Below are positions 34,816-43,662 of a stretch of 64,000 nucleotides of DNA, piece after piece. A program made the translations under genes and the position numbers. Numbering within the stretch: the stretch's first letter is position 1; every line of letters starts with the position of its first letter. The stretch comes from Thiomicrospira pelophila DSM 1534 (GTDB lineage Bacteria; Pseudomonadota; Gammaproteobacteria; Thiomicrospirales; Thiomicrospiraceae): contig NZ_JOMR01000001.1 of NCBI RefSeq assembly GCF_000711195.1, positions 806,001 to 870,000 on the forward strand, in the 5' to 3' direction. The notes below the pieces were generated by a model. The model did not search any database and was not told where the DNA came from. It saw only the letters and a program-made list of their open reading frames with translations.

Positions 34816-34842
34816 TAAAGTTTCTAATTTAATGGTCGATAA
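34816..34842 (+). promoter_or_regulatory. Sigma-28 promoter of fliD
   Basis: TAAAGTTT, 11 bases, GTCGATAA: one mismatch to the full FliA consensus. It is the best sigma-28 site in the window. Confidence 0.85.
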
Positions 34843-34932
34843 CTTTTATACAGAGTAAATCAACCAAGCGTTTGTGTTGGTATAGAAGTCGCTTAGAACT
34901 TTTGCAATAAACGCCCTGACCAGGAGAGTATC

Positions 34933-36939
34933 ATGGCTAACGAAATTGGCACTACACTTTTAAACTCGCTAACAAGAAGTTCATTCGATGTTGGTAATAT
35001 GGCTAAAGTCCTAGCTGAAGCTGACGTGGCAGGGCCGCTAAGTATTGTTGATCGAAAGTCAGAAAAATATAATACCGAACTGAATGCGTTGAAATATTTG
35101 CAAACAAATCTGACGGCTTTTAATAGCTATGCTAAAGAGTTAGCGTCCCCTAGTTTATTTTCACAAAACACCATAAACTCAACTAATGAAGCCGTCGTGT
35201 CTGCTTCAATAACGGGTGATGTCACTGCGGGTTCTTATAATATTGAATCGATGCAGTTGGCTCAGGCTCATACGGTTATTTCTGGTAAAACATTTGGCTC
35301 TCAGTATGATGCGATTTCGAATGGAACCATGACCATTAATGGCCAAGATATCACGATTGATGCGTCTAATAATACGTTGGAAGGGTTGCAACGCACTATC
35401 AATGCATCCGGTTTAGGTGTAACGGCATCGATTATTAACAACGGTGGTGGATACCAGTTGATGATGACCGCCAATGAAACGGGTGCCGCTAGCCAGTTCG
35501 ATGTAACTGGGCATCCAGATTTTACTGGGGCGGATGCATTTGCGGCTGTGCCTGGCGCTGAAGGTCAGGATGCCATTATGAAATTAAATGGTGTTCAGGT
35601 AACGAATTCGACGAATTCATTCAGTAATGTGATTAGTGGACTAACATTTAACTTAAACTCTGAAGCCGTGGGTAGCACGCAGGTAGTGTCAATAGCTAAT
35701 GACTCTGAATCTGTTGTAACGGCCATTAAAGATTTCGTGGACGTTTATAACCAGTTGGACACGATCTTAAAGGACTTGGGTTCCTATGATCCGTTAACCG
35801 CAGCTGAGATGGAAGATCCGGAAAAAGAATTTACGGGTGACTTAGCCGGTAATAGCTTGCTTAGAAATTTAAAGACTCAGATTAGAGAGGCAATGAGTGG
35901 CGCTTTAACAAGTACATCAGGTTCGTTTGACTCATTATCTAGTGTTGGGATTTCGTTTGATCGTTATGGTCAGATGCAGTTAGATGAAGCGCAACTTAAC
36001 TCAGTAATGAGCTCTGATATGGATGCTCTGGCTGGTGTTTTTTCAGCCGGTGGAACCGCCACAGATAATTTGGTAAATGTGACGGGGGGATCCGCAAAAA
36101 CGTTAGAAGGTAGTTATGCTTTAGATATCACGCAGGTGGCTGAAAGAGCCGTTGTGGCTGGCGACACTGCAATTGCAGCTGGTGGTGTGGATTTATCAGC
36201 GGCGGCACTCGCGGATAGAACATTCAGTATTAGTGTTGATGGTGGTGCTACTGTTGATATTACGCTTGCCGCACAAAACTATGCGAGCCCACAAGAGTTT
36301 GCGACAGCGATGTCCGACGCGATTAATGGGAATGCCGATATTATGGCTTCTGGTGCACGTGTGAGTGTCAGTTTGGATGGGACTAATAATCTAAACATCA
36401 CATCAAACCGATTTGGCGCCGCTTCGTCAGTTGATATGTCAGCGTTTGCAGCAGCGGGTTATAGTGCGGCTGCAAACGATATTGGTCAGAACGTAGATGG
36501 TACCTTGACCATGAACAATGGTGCGACCGTCAATATTGGTGCTTATGCGGATATGAGTGATGGCCGCAAAGTGAACATCTCTGAGTTTGCGGTGGATTCA
36601 TCAGGTGCTGCAGCCGATGTAAGAGGTCTCCAGTTTGATGTGCAGGGTGGCGCTTTGGGGCCTAGAGGTACTATTGACTATGTTGAAGGTTTCGGTAGTA
36701 AGGTATTTAACACTATTAATGATGTATTAGAGGCTGATACAGGTTTAATCGGTCAGCGCGTCAGCTCATTGAATGATCGTTTGGGTGAGCTTGAAGAGAA
36801 GCGTGAAAAAATTGATATTCGGTTCGAAAAAATGGAAATGAAGTATCGTATGCAGTTTTCTATGATGCAATCCATTATGTCGCAGATGCAGGAGACGCAA
36901 AGTTTTCTAACTCAGACTTATAACAGACCTGCGCAATAA
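34933..36939 (+). CDS. fliD: Filament cap protein FliD (HAP2)
   Basis: 668 residues, longer than the Salmonella (~470) cap. The N-terminal coiled part (ADVAGPLSIVDRKSEKYNTE), the FliD N-domain (VSASITGDVTAGSYNIESMQ) and the C-terminal coiled coil (RVSSLNDRLGELEEKREKID, then QMQETQSFLTQTYN) are all present. The extra length lies in the Ala/Gly/Thr-rich middle (about 380-570), the surface-exposed cap domains. It folds exported flagellins at the filament tip. GGAGAG ribosome site. Confidence 0.95.
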   Translation: MANEIGTTLLNSLTRSSFDVGNMAKVLAEADVAGPLSIVDRKSEKYNTELNALKYLQTNLTAFNSYAKELASPSLFSQNTINSTNEAVVSASITGDVTAGSYNIESMQLAQAHTVISGKTFGSQYDAISNGTMTINGQDITIDASNNTLEGLQRTINASGLGVTASIINNGGGYQLMMTANETGAASQFDVTGHPDFTGADAFAAVPGAEGQDAIMKLNGVQVTNSTNSFSNVISGLTFNLNSEAVGSTQVVSIANDSESVVTAIKDFVDVYNQLDTILKDLGSYDPLTAAEMEDPEKEFTGDLAGNSLLRNLKTQIREAMSGALTSTSGSFDSLSSVGISFDRYGQMQLDEAQLNSVMSSDMDALAGVFSAGGTATDNLVNVTGGSAKTLEGSYALDITQVAERAVVAGDTAIAAGGVDLSAAALADRTFSISVDGGATVDITLAAQNYASPQEFATAMSDAINGNADIMASGARVSVSLDGTNNLNITSNRFGAASSVDMSAFAAAGYSAAANDIGQNVDGTLTMNNGATVNIGAYADMSDGRKVNISEFAVDSSGAAADVRGLQFDVQGGALGPRGTIDYVEGFGSKVFNTINDVLEADTGLIGQRVSSLNDRLGELEEKREKIDIRFEKMEMKYRMQFSMMQSIMSQMQETQSFLTQTYNRPAQ

Positions 36940-36980
36940 TTGATTAACCCCATAGAAATTTTAAGGATAGGGAGCTAAAA

Positions 36981-37430
36981 ATGAGCTTGGCAATGCGTAA
37001 TAAGTTCGCGCAACAGTATGCTAATAATTATGTTGAAACCGCGGTAGTGGAAGCTACACCTCATAAATTGATTAAGTTATTGTATGAGGCGGCGATTAAA
37101 AATCTAGGTGTGGCTAAGGTCTTTATTGAGCGTAAGGATTATGCCAAAAAAGCCGAGCATATTAATAAAGTTATATCCATCTTGCATGGCTTAAAAGCCG
37201 GCTTAGATATGGAAGTTGGTGGTGAAGTAGCAGAAAATCTATGGGGCTTATACGATTATATGGTTCGGCGCACTTTTGAAGCGTCGGCTAAAAATGATGT
37301 GTCGCTAATTAATGAGGTTGTAGATCTATTAAAGGATTTGGATGGGGCTTGGGGTGAAATGCCGGCGGATTACCAAAACCTGACTCAAGATCAATTAAAA
37401 GCCATGCGTCAAAAAAGAGTAGCTCAGTAG
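36981..37430 (+). CDS. fliS: Flagellin export chaperone FliS
   Basis: 149 residues. ATPHKLIKLLYEAAIKNLGV and the four-helix pattern are typical of FliS, which holds flagellin unfolded in the cytoplasm for export. The stop overlaps the next start by one base. Confidence 0.93.
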   Translation: MSLAMRNKFAQQYANNYVETAVVEATPHKLIKLLYEAAIKNLGVAKVFIERKDYAKKAEHINKVISILHGLKAGLDMEVGGEVAENLWGLYDYMVRRTFEASAKNDVSLINEVVDLLKDLDGAWGEMPADYQNLTQDQLKAMRQKRVAQ

Positions 37431-37744
37431 TGTCTCAATCGCATATCTCTGAACCATTAAAGTTGATCGCACATTCCCAAAATATGTTGGTATGCGCGCA
37501 GCAGGAACGTTGGGATGAGCTGCGTCGCTTAGAAACACAGTTTCAGCCAATGTTAGAAGCATTTTTCTCAAATACTGACTTGCCTGAAGAGAAGAGTCAG
37601 GCTTTGTCCGCTCAATTGCTTGAGCAAAATGAGCAAATACAGGCCTTGATAAAACAGGAGCAGAAGCGTATTCTTTCTCTCCAAAGAGCAGAAGGCCGTA
37701 ATATTAAGGCGATGCAGCAATACCTTGAGACGCCAAAAAAATAA
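37430..37744 (+). CDS. fliT: FliT-like small helical protein
   Basis: 104 residues, almost all helical and charged (QQERWDELRRLETQFQPMLE; KQEQKRILSLQRAEGRNIKA). It has the size, position after fliS and GTG start overlapping the fliS stop expected of a FliT-type FliD chaperone. Sequence similarity in this family is low, so the name rests mostly on context. Confidence 0.65.
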   Translation: MSQSHISEPLKLIAHSQNMLVCAQQERWDELRRLETQFQPMLEAFFSNTDLPEEKSQALSAQLLEQNEQIQALIKQEQKRILSLQRAEGRNIKAMQQYLETPKK

Positions 37745-37796
37745 ATTCATTTTATTCCAATTCTAAGTAATCTTTTAATTCTTGCTTGACAATATT

Positions 37797-37827
37797 TTGA
37801 CACTTTTACGCTTTTTGAGGGTAGAAT
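37797..37827 (+). promoter_or_regulatory. Possible sigma-70 promoter of flrA
   Basis: TTGACA (37797-37802) and TAGAAT (37822-37827) are 19 bases apart, longer than ideal. Another TTGACA lies at 37786. If correct, transcription begins after the ATG at 37826, supporting the later flrA start. Confidence 0.35.
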
Positions 37828-37855
37828 GTTTAAAAATTTCATTTGCGGCGAGAAC

Positions 37856-38986
37856 ATGTCTTTAAATCTATTTTCTACTTTGGTTGGTGAAAGTCAGCTT
37901 ATGCAGCGCCTATATACGGCTATTAGCGAGCTGGCGTCTATCGATACGCCTGTTTTAATTTTGGGTGAATCAAGCACGGGTAAGGATTCTGCAGCACATG
38001 AACTACACTATGAATCTGCCAGATCTGCGGCCTTATTTGTGAGTTTTAATTGTGCGGCGATTCCGCATGAATTATTAGAGTCGGAAATTTTTGGTCATGT
38101 GCAGGGTGCATTTCAAGGCGCGATTACAGGTCGAAAAGGTCGATTAGAAATGGCACATGATGGCACTTTGTTTCTAGATGATGTCGATCATTTGCCCATG
38201 CCAATCCAATTAAAGCTACTTCACGCGTTGCAGCAAGGAGAATTTTACCCTGTGGGCGCTCATGTGCCTTTAAAAGTGAATGTTCGTTTGGTCGTCGGGG
38301 CGACCGATAACTTGGTTAATTTGGTGGATGATGGTTATTTCTCGGGCGCTCTTTACGCGCTGTTTCGTTCGCATACGTTACACATGCCACCTCTACGTGA
38401 CCGCCCTGAAGATATTGAATCTTTGTTTCAAGTTTTATTCGCAAAAGTTCAAGCTGCCGATGTAGAGCCACCCATGCTAGATCCATTAGCGTTAAATGCA
38501 CTAAAAGAATACGACTGGCCAGGAAATATTAGAGAGCTAGAATGTTTAGTTGAAAGCTTGGCGACGAACTTTGCCGGTAAGTTGGTTCGTCTGGAAGACT
38601 TACCGGAACGCTATCGCGAGCCTCACTCTAAAGATCAGTTGCCGCTTGGCTTGATTGAAGATGAGATGGCTTTTCTGTTGTCTAATCACTTTAATGATGA
38701 TGAGTGTCATGCTTTTTTACCAGATTCGACTAATGAATTTGATAGTGTGCAACAAGCCTTTCAGGTACAAGAAGTACCAGGCCTGGTAGATATTCCGAGC
38801 TTTGACTTAAATGCTGGGTTGCCAATGAAAACCTATTTGCAGCAAGTGGAGTTGGAGGTGATTTGTGGTGCGTTACAAAAAACGAAAGGGAATGTGTCGC
38901 AAGCGGCTAAACTGTTGCAGGTGAATCGTACCACTTTAATTGAGAAAATCCGTAAACATAATTTGAAGGAGCTTTATATTGCTTAA
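37856..38986 (+). CDS. flrA: FlrA/FleQ-like regulator with a degenerate sigma-54 activator domain
   Basis: 376 residues from ATG 37856 (GGCGAG ahead; ATG 37826 is an alternative adding 10 residues). The AAA+ domain begins almost at once, so the ~120-residue FleQ N-domain is absent. Walker A is GESSTGKD (37-44). The sigma-54 contact loop is GAFQGA (84-89) instead of GAFTGA. Walker B is LFLDD rather than LFLDE. The segment YFSGALYALFRSHTLHMPPL lacks the two arginines at the usual FR...DRL finger positions. The C-terminal Fis-type helix-turn-helix (GNVSQAAKLLQVNRTTLIEK) is intact. It probably binds DNA but may not activate sigma-54 in the normal way (inference). An exact palindrome codes VPGLVD in the linker before the helix-turn-helix. 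Confidence 0.8.
   Translation: MSLNLFSTLVGESQLMQRLYTAISELASIDTPVLILGESSTGKDSAAHELHYESARSAALFVSFNCAAIPHELLESEIFGHVQGAFQGAITGRKGRLEMAHDGTLFLDDVDHLPMPIQLKLLHALQQGEFYPVGAHVPLKVNVRLVVGATDNLVNLVDDGYFSGALYALFRSHTLHMPPLRDRPEDIESLFQVLFAKVQAADVEPPMLDPLALNALKEYDWPGNIRELECLVESLATNFAGKLVRLEDLPERYREPHSKDQLPLGLIEDEMAFLLSNHFNDDECHAFLPDSTNEFDSVQQAFQVQEVPGLVDIPSFDLNAGLPMKTYLQQVELEVICGALQKTKGNVSQAAKLLQVNRTTLIEKIRKHNLKELYIA
38776..38787. repeat. ACCAGGCCTGGT palindrome, inside flrA
   Basis: Exact copy extended by one base each side (T...A); PGLV phase, in the linker between AAA+ and DNA-binding domains. Confidence 0.9.
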
Positions 38987-40127
38987 TCAGGTCGAAAAAG
39001 ATCGTTTGGAGGAGTTGGAGCAAGCCTTTGCTTTATTTAACCAAACATCTGATCAGTTGACCCAAGCTTATGAAGCCTTGCAAAACCAGGTGGTTCACTT
39101 GCAGCAACAATTGGCCCAAAGTGACTCAGAAAAGCGACGGGTAGCGGATCGACTGGAACGCTTACTAACGCTCTTGCCCGCTGGCGTAATTGTGTTGAAT
39201 GTGCACAATCAAATTATTGAAATGAATCCAAGTGCACAATCTATTTTGGGTGATGAAGCTTATGGTCAGGCTTGGAGCGAAGTAGTGAGGCGAGTTTTCT
39301 TAAGCACTAATGACGCGCAAGAATTAATTACACATAACAAAACTATATACCAGCTATCTCAAGTGCCTTTAGACACCACCTTAGGTAAAATTTTATTGAT
39401 TCAAGATGTGACCTCGGCACGTCAGTTGCAGGATCATATAAACCGACACCAGCGTTTACGTTCGATGGGCGAAATGGCCGCATCACTTGCTCACCAAATT
39501 CGTACACCTTTGGCGGCCGCTTTATTGTATGTGTCGCAACTCTCATCTGAAGGTTTAGCGGAGGATAAGCGCCACAAATTTGTGAATAAGACCTTATTAA
39601 GTCTCAAACACTTGGATGGACTGGTTAAAGACATGTTGCAATACGCTAAAGGCGGTAGCGTTGGAGAGGCTTTAATTGAGCTGGATGGGTTGGTTGACGG
39701 CTTGCAGTCGGCTGTTGAGCAGCAAGTGGCCAATAGTGATAGTCAGCTAAGTATTCAAAATAAAGCACCAGGGCTGGTGGTTAAAGGGGATCATGATTCT
39801 CTTATGACGGCCTTGCAAAACCTGGTTGTTAACGCCATAGATGTCGTGCGAATGCGTGCTAACATTAATATTCGAATTCATGATAATGCAGATGGTTGGG
39901 TTGATTTGATTGTGTCCGATCAGGGGCCAGGCATTGATGCGGCGATTCAAGAAAAAATATTTGAACCTTTTTATACCAGTCGTGCCAAAGGCACAGGTTT
40001 AGGTTTGGCGGTGGTCAGAACGGTGGCTGAAGCGCATGGTGGAGAAGCTTGGGTGCGTTCCAAGCTCGGTCAGGGCGCGCAGTTTGGGATACGTTTGCCT
40101 TTGATTAAAGAGGATATGGTTAGATGA
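38979..40127 (+). CDS. flrB: Flagellar sensor histidine kinase FlrB/FleS
   Basis: 382 residues, no membrane segment. An N-terminal coiled coil, a PAS-like domain (LPAGVIVLNVHNQIIEMNPS), an H box SLAHQIRTPLAAALLY with His172, then the ATP-binding domain with N box LVVNAIDVV, DQGPGIDAAIQEKIFEPFYT and GTGLGLAVVRTVAEAHGG. A cytosolic kinase for FlrC. The start is TTG 38979, supported by AAGGAG 7 bases upstream, overlapping flrA by 8. A one-base palindrome variant codes KAPGLVV. Confidence 0.93.
   Translation: MLNQVEKDRLEELEQAFALFNQTSDQLTQAYEALQNQVVHLQQQLAQSDSEKRRVADRLERLLTLLPAGVIVLNVHNQIIEMNPSAQSILGDEAYGQAWSEVVRRVFLSTNDAQELITHNKTIYQLSQVPLDTTLGKILLIQDVTSARQLQDHINRHQRLRSMGEMAASLAHQIRTPLAAALLYVSQLSSEGLAEDKRHKFVNKTLLSLKHLDGLVKDMLQYAKGGSVGEALIELDGLVDGLQSAVEQQVANSDSQLSIQNKAPGLVVKGDHDSLMTALQNLVVNAIDVVRMRANINIRIHDNADGWVDLIVSDQGPGIDAAIQEKIFEPFYTSRAKGTGLGLAVVRTVAEAHGGEAWVRSKLGQGAQFGIRLPLIKEDMVR
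39767..39778. repeat. Variant palindrome ACCAGGGCTGGT inside flrB
   Basis: One base from the exact dodecamer, PGLV phase. Confidence 0.6.
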
Positions 40128-41488
40128 GTATTGCGAAGATTTTGGTGGTTGAAGATGATCCAGAACTTCAAGAAGCCTTAACGGATATTTTAATGCTAAA
40201 TGAGTTTGAAGTACTCGCCGTCAGTTCAGCTGAAGAGGCCTTGGTCGCTTTAGACGACGATATTGGCATGGTTTTTTCGGATATTCGCATGGATGGCATG
40301 GATGGCTATAATCTGATGAAACGGATTCGTGCCTTGAAACCCTATTTGCCGATTGTGCTGATGACCGCTTACGGAACAATTGAGCAAGCTGTAGAAGCCA
40401 TGAAAGAAGGCGCCGTAGATTATATGGTTAAGCCATTTGAAGCCAATGTGTTAGTGGAAAAAGCTAAAGCCTATTTTAATCGCGATGCCTCTTCAGCGGA
40501 CGACTTCATTGTGGCCGATCCGGTGACGACACAAATTAAATTGATGGCTAATAAAGTGGCACAAAGCGAAGCGAGTGTCATGATTAGCGGCGAAAGCGGT
40601 ACAGGTAAAGAGGTATTGGCGCGTTATATTCATCAACAGTCCGAGCGCCGTGATCAGCCATTTGTTGCGATCAATTGTGCCGCGATTCCAGAAAACATGT
40701 TAGAGGCCGTGTTGTTTGGTTATGAAAAAGGGGCCTTTACAGGTGCGATGAAAGCCATGCCTGGCAAATTTGAGCAAGCTCAGGGTGGCACCATTTTCTT
40801 AGATGAAATTGGTGAAATGAAGCCTGACTTGCAGGCTAAGTTACTACGAGTGTTGCAGGAGCGCGAAGTTGAACGTATTGGTTCGATGAAGTCGATTCAA
40901 TTAGACTTGCGCGTGTTGAGCGCGTCGAATGTGGATATGAAGTCGGCTATTTCGGATGGACGCTTCCGTGAAGATTTGTTTTATCGCCTGAATGTTTTCC
41001 CCGTGCATTTACCGCCTTTGCGCGAACGCCCAAAAGACATTGCCGCGATTGCCGAAAAGCTCTTATGTCGGCGCTGTGCAAATGCACGAGTGCAACCTGT
41101 AATTTCAGCGCCGGCTTTAAAAAAATTGATAGAATATACATGGCCGGGTAACATACGAGAATTGGATAACGTAATCCAGCGTGCTTTGGTGATGATGGTC
41201 GGGGATGCGATTAATGAGCAGGATTTATTGTTTGATGGGGATCAACATCAACCTTCTGTTGCTGCCGAGCCGGCTAAGTCGAACGATATTCGAGTTTCTG
41301 AAGAGTCGATAGAGTCGGACACGGATTCCAACTTTGATTTAAAAGCTCGAGAAGTAGAGTTAATATTAACTGCTCTCAAACGAAATAATGGTCATCGTCA
41401 AAAAACAGCGGATGATTTAAATTTGAGTCCGCGTACCTTGCGTTATAAACTGGCAAGACTGAAAGAGCAGGGTGTTGAAATTTCTTAA
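40124..41488 (+). CDS. flrC: Flagellar sigma-54 response regulator FlrC/FleR
   Basis: 454 residues. A receiver domain with phospho-acceptor Asp53 (VFSDIRMDGMDGY), an AAA+ domain with canonical GESGTGKE, GAFTGA, TIFLDEIGEM and FREDLFYRLNVFPVHLPPLR, and a Fis-type helix-turn-helix (GHRQKTADDLNLSPRTLRYK). Phosphorylated by FlrB, it should activate the sigma-54 promoters of flgF, flgI, fliE and cheA. Its intact motifs contrast with the degenerate FlrA next to it. Overlaps flrB by four bases. Confidence 0.95.
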   Translation: MSIAKILVVEDDPELQEALTDILMLNEFEVLAVSSAEEALVALDDDIGMVFSDIRMDGMDGYNLMKRIRALKPYLPIVLMTAYGTIEQAVEAMKEGAVDYMVKPFEANVLVEKAKAYFNRDASSADDFIVADPVTTQIKLMANKVAQSEASVMISGESGTGKEVLARYIHQQSERRDQPFVAINCAAIPENMLEAVLFGYEKGAFTGAMKAMPGKFEQAQGGTIFLDEIGEMKPDLQAKLLRVLQEREVERIGSMKSIQLDLRVLSASNVDMKSAISDGRFREDLFYRLNVFPVHLPPLRERPKDIAAIAEKLLCRRCANARVQPVISAPALKKLIEYTWPGNIRELDNVIQRALVMMVGDAINEQDLLFDGDQHQPSVAAEPAKSNDIRVSEESIESDTDSNFDLKAREVELILTALKRNNGHRQKTADDLNLSPRTLRYKLARLKEQGVEIS

Positions 41489-41511
41489 TGGCCTAATAAA
41501 AAATGTTTTAT

Positions 41512-41526
41512 TGGCATATGAATTGC
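41512..41526 (+). promoter_or_regulatory. Sigma-54 promoter of the fli operon
   Basis: TGGCATATGAATTGC with GG and GC 10 bases apart, 58 bases before fliE. Nearly the same as the flgF promoter. Confidence 0.82.
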
Positions 41527-41583
41527 TGGTTATGTGATAATAATCAAACGCTTTTTAGCAAGTTTTATAGGGTTTAAAATTCA

Positions 41584-41919
41584 ATGGACAAAGTCGATAC
41601 TCAAAGTTTAATGTTGCAGATGCGTGCCTTAAGTGCGCAGGCTCAGAACCGTCCGGAAGACAACCAGCTTGTCGAACAGACAGGTGAAGCCAAAGCCCAA
41701 GGCTTTTCAGATTTGCTAAAGCAGTCGATTGAGTCTGTCAACAAGGAACAAGGTAAGTCCAGAGAACTTAAAGAAGCCTTTGAAAGTGGAGAAGAGGGGG
41801 CCGACTTAACCGAAGTAATGTTGCAAGCCCAAAAAGCCAGCCTCTCTTTTCAAGCTATGACTCAAGTCCGTAATAAGCTGGTGGAGGCTTATAAGGACGT
41901 GATGAATATGCCTATCTAA
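41584..41919 (+). CDS. fliE: Basal-body protein FliE
   Basis: 111 residues. The conserved C-terminus [20 protein letters not shown] identifies FliE, which links the MS ring to the rod and is the first exported substrate. First gene of the long operon behind a sigma-54 promoter. The ribosome site is weak (AGGGTTT). Confidence 0.93.
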   Translation: MDKVDTQSLMLQMRALSAQAQNRPEDNQLVEQTGEAKAQGFSDLLKQSIESVNKEQGKSRELKEAFESGEEGADLTEVMLQAQKASLSFQAMTQVRNKLVEAYKDVMNMPI

Positions 41920-41973
41920 TTCATTATGCAACCAGTTTGTCGTTGTATTTTTTTAACCTAAATAGAGTGTGGT

Positions 41974-43662
41974 ATGGCTGAATCAGCATCATTAGATAAC
42001 AAATTGAATGCGCAGCCTTCTGCTATGAGTATGTCCACTCTTATCAATAATTTGACATCCCTTCCTGTTGCGCGTCAAGTCGGTATTATTATTGGCTTAT
42101 CCGCTTCGATTGCGCTGGCGATCGGCATTCTAATGTGGTCGCAAACTACCAGTTACACTTTGTTATTTGGCAACATGGAGCCTGTTGAACTGAATGAAGT
42201 GGTTCAGATATTAGATGCGCAAAATGTTAAATACGAATTAGATTCTAATACCGGCTCGATTATGGTGCCGACCGATCAGGTTCATCCGCTTAGACTTCAA
42301 CTGGCTTCAGAAGGCTACCCGAAGCAAGCTGAAACAGGTTATCAACTGCTCGATCGTGAGCAAGGTTTTGGCATCTCTCAGTTCCGTGAAACCACCCAAT
42401 ATCATCGTGCGCTTGAAGGGGAGTTAGCTAAGTCGGTGGCTTCAATCAACTCGGTTGAATCGGCTCGAGTCATGTTGGGTATGCCTAAGCGTTCGGTGTT
42501 TGTTAGAAAACAAGAGGAAGCTAGCGCTTCAGTAGTTATTAAATTGCGCTCCGGTCGAACGCTGGACGAGCCAGCTGTATCGGCTATCGTTCATTTGGTT
42601 GCTGCAAGTGTACCTAATCTCAATCCAAAAAATGTAACCGTCGTTGATCAGTTGGGTAACTTGTTGTCGAATGATAGTAGTCCAACTAATATGCAAATGA
42701 GCATGAAGCAGCTGGACTACACGCGTTCAGTAGAAGAAACTTTGTCCAAGCGAGTAGTTAATTTAATTGCCCCGATTGTGGGCGGTGCAAATAAAGTAAG
42801 AGCCCAAGTAACAGCAGAGCTCGACTTTACTCAGCAAGAACAAACCCGAGAAAATTACGACCCGGATCCGGCCGCGATTCGTTCTGAGCAAGAAATCCGT
42901 GAGATTAACCGTAACGAAGGTCCTACCGGTATTCCAGGTGCTTTGACGAATCAACCTCCTAGAGCAGGTATCGCGCCAGAGGAAGGTTATACTGGCGCTC
43001 AAAATGACCCAAATCTAAAAAACCTATCCGAACGCAGTACTCGCAACTACGAAATTGATCGCACAATAAGCCATATCAAAAATTCAGTCGGCAATATTCG
43101 CCGTTTATCCGTGGCCGTAGTGCTGGATGATAAGTGGGTAGTAACGGATGATGGTATGGAGCGTCAACCTTTAACAGAAGCGGAGCTACAAAGTTATCGG
43201 CGCTTAATTACAGATACGGTAGGCTTGGATGAGACTCGAGGTGATACTTTAAGTCTCGTTAATGCATCATTTGTAGAGCCGGAAGATGACTTCTTTGAAG
43301 CCACACCAATTTGGCAGGAGGCTTGGTTCTGGGACATTATGAAGCAAGTGCTGGCGGCCTTGGCTCTATTTATTATTGTATTCGGTGTGATTCGCCCTAT
43401 GTTAAGAGACCTATCACGTAAAGAAGAAACTTACTTAGATTATCCAGATGAAGTGCCGGAAGAGGACGTTGAAGAAATTCGCGATGCGGATGAAATTGCA
43501 AATGCTTTGGATAAGATGAACAAAGAATTGGAAGAGAAAGTTGCACAAGATAACGAGTCTAACTCAGAAGAGGCTGATGTGTTTGAACGTGTTAAAACAA
43601 TGGCAACCAATGATCCTAAGTTAGCGTCAATGATCATTAAACAGTGGATGCAGGGGAAGTAA
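41974..43662 (+). CDS. fliF: MS-ring protein FliF
   Basis: 562 residues. N-terminal membrane segment (VGIIIGLSASIALAIGILMW), a YscJ-type periplasmic ring region (MVPTDQVHPLRLQLASEGYP), the FliF C-domain (RNYEIDRTISHIKNSVGNIR), a second membrane segment near 455-475 (VLAALALFIIVFGVI) and a C-terminal acidic tail that binds FliG. It forms the inner-membrane base of the motor. Confidence 0.96.
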   Translation: MAESASLDNKLNAQPSAMSMSTLINNLTSLPVARQVGIIIGLSASIALAIGILMWSQTTSYTLLFGNMEPVELNEVVQILDAQNVKYELDSNTGSIMVPTDQVHPLRLQLASEGYPKQAETGYQLLDREQGFGISQFRETTQYHRALEGELAKSVASINSVESARVMLGMPKRSVFVRKQEEASASVVIKLRSGRTLDEPAVSAIVHLVAASVPNLNPKNVTVVDQLGNLLSNDSSPTNMQMSMKQLDYTRSVEETLSKRVVNLIAPIVGGANKVRAQVTAELDFTQQEQTRENYDPDPAAIRSEQEIREINRNEGPTGIPGALTNQPPRAGIAPEEGYTGAQNDPNLKNLSERSTRNYEIDRTISHIKNSVGNIRRLSVAVVLDDKWVVTDDGMERQPLTEAELQSYRRLITDTVGLDETRGDTLSLVNASFVEPEDDFFEATPIWQEAWFWDIMKQVLAALALFIIVFGVIRPMLRDLSRKEETYLDYPDEVPEEDVEEIRDADEIANALDKMNKELEEKVAQDNESNSEEADVFERVKTMATNDPKLASMIIKQWMQGK

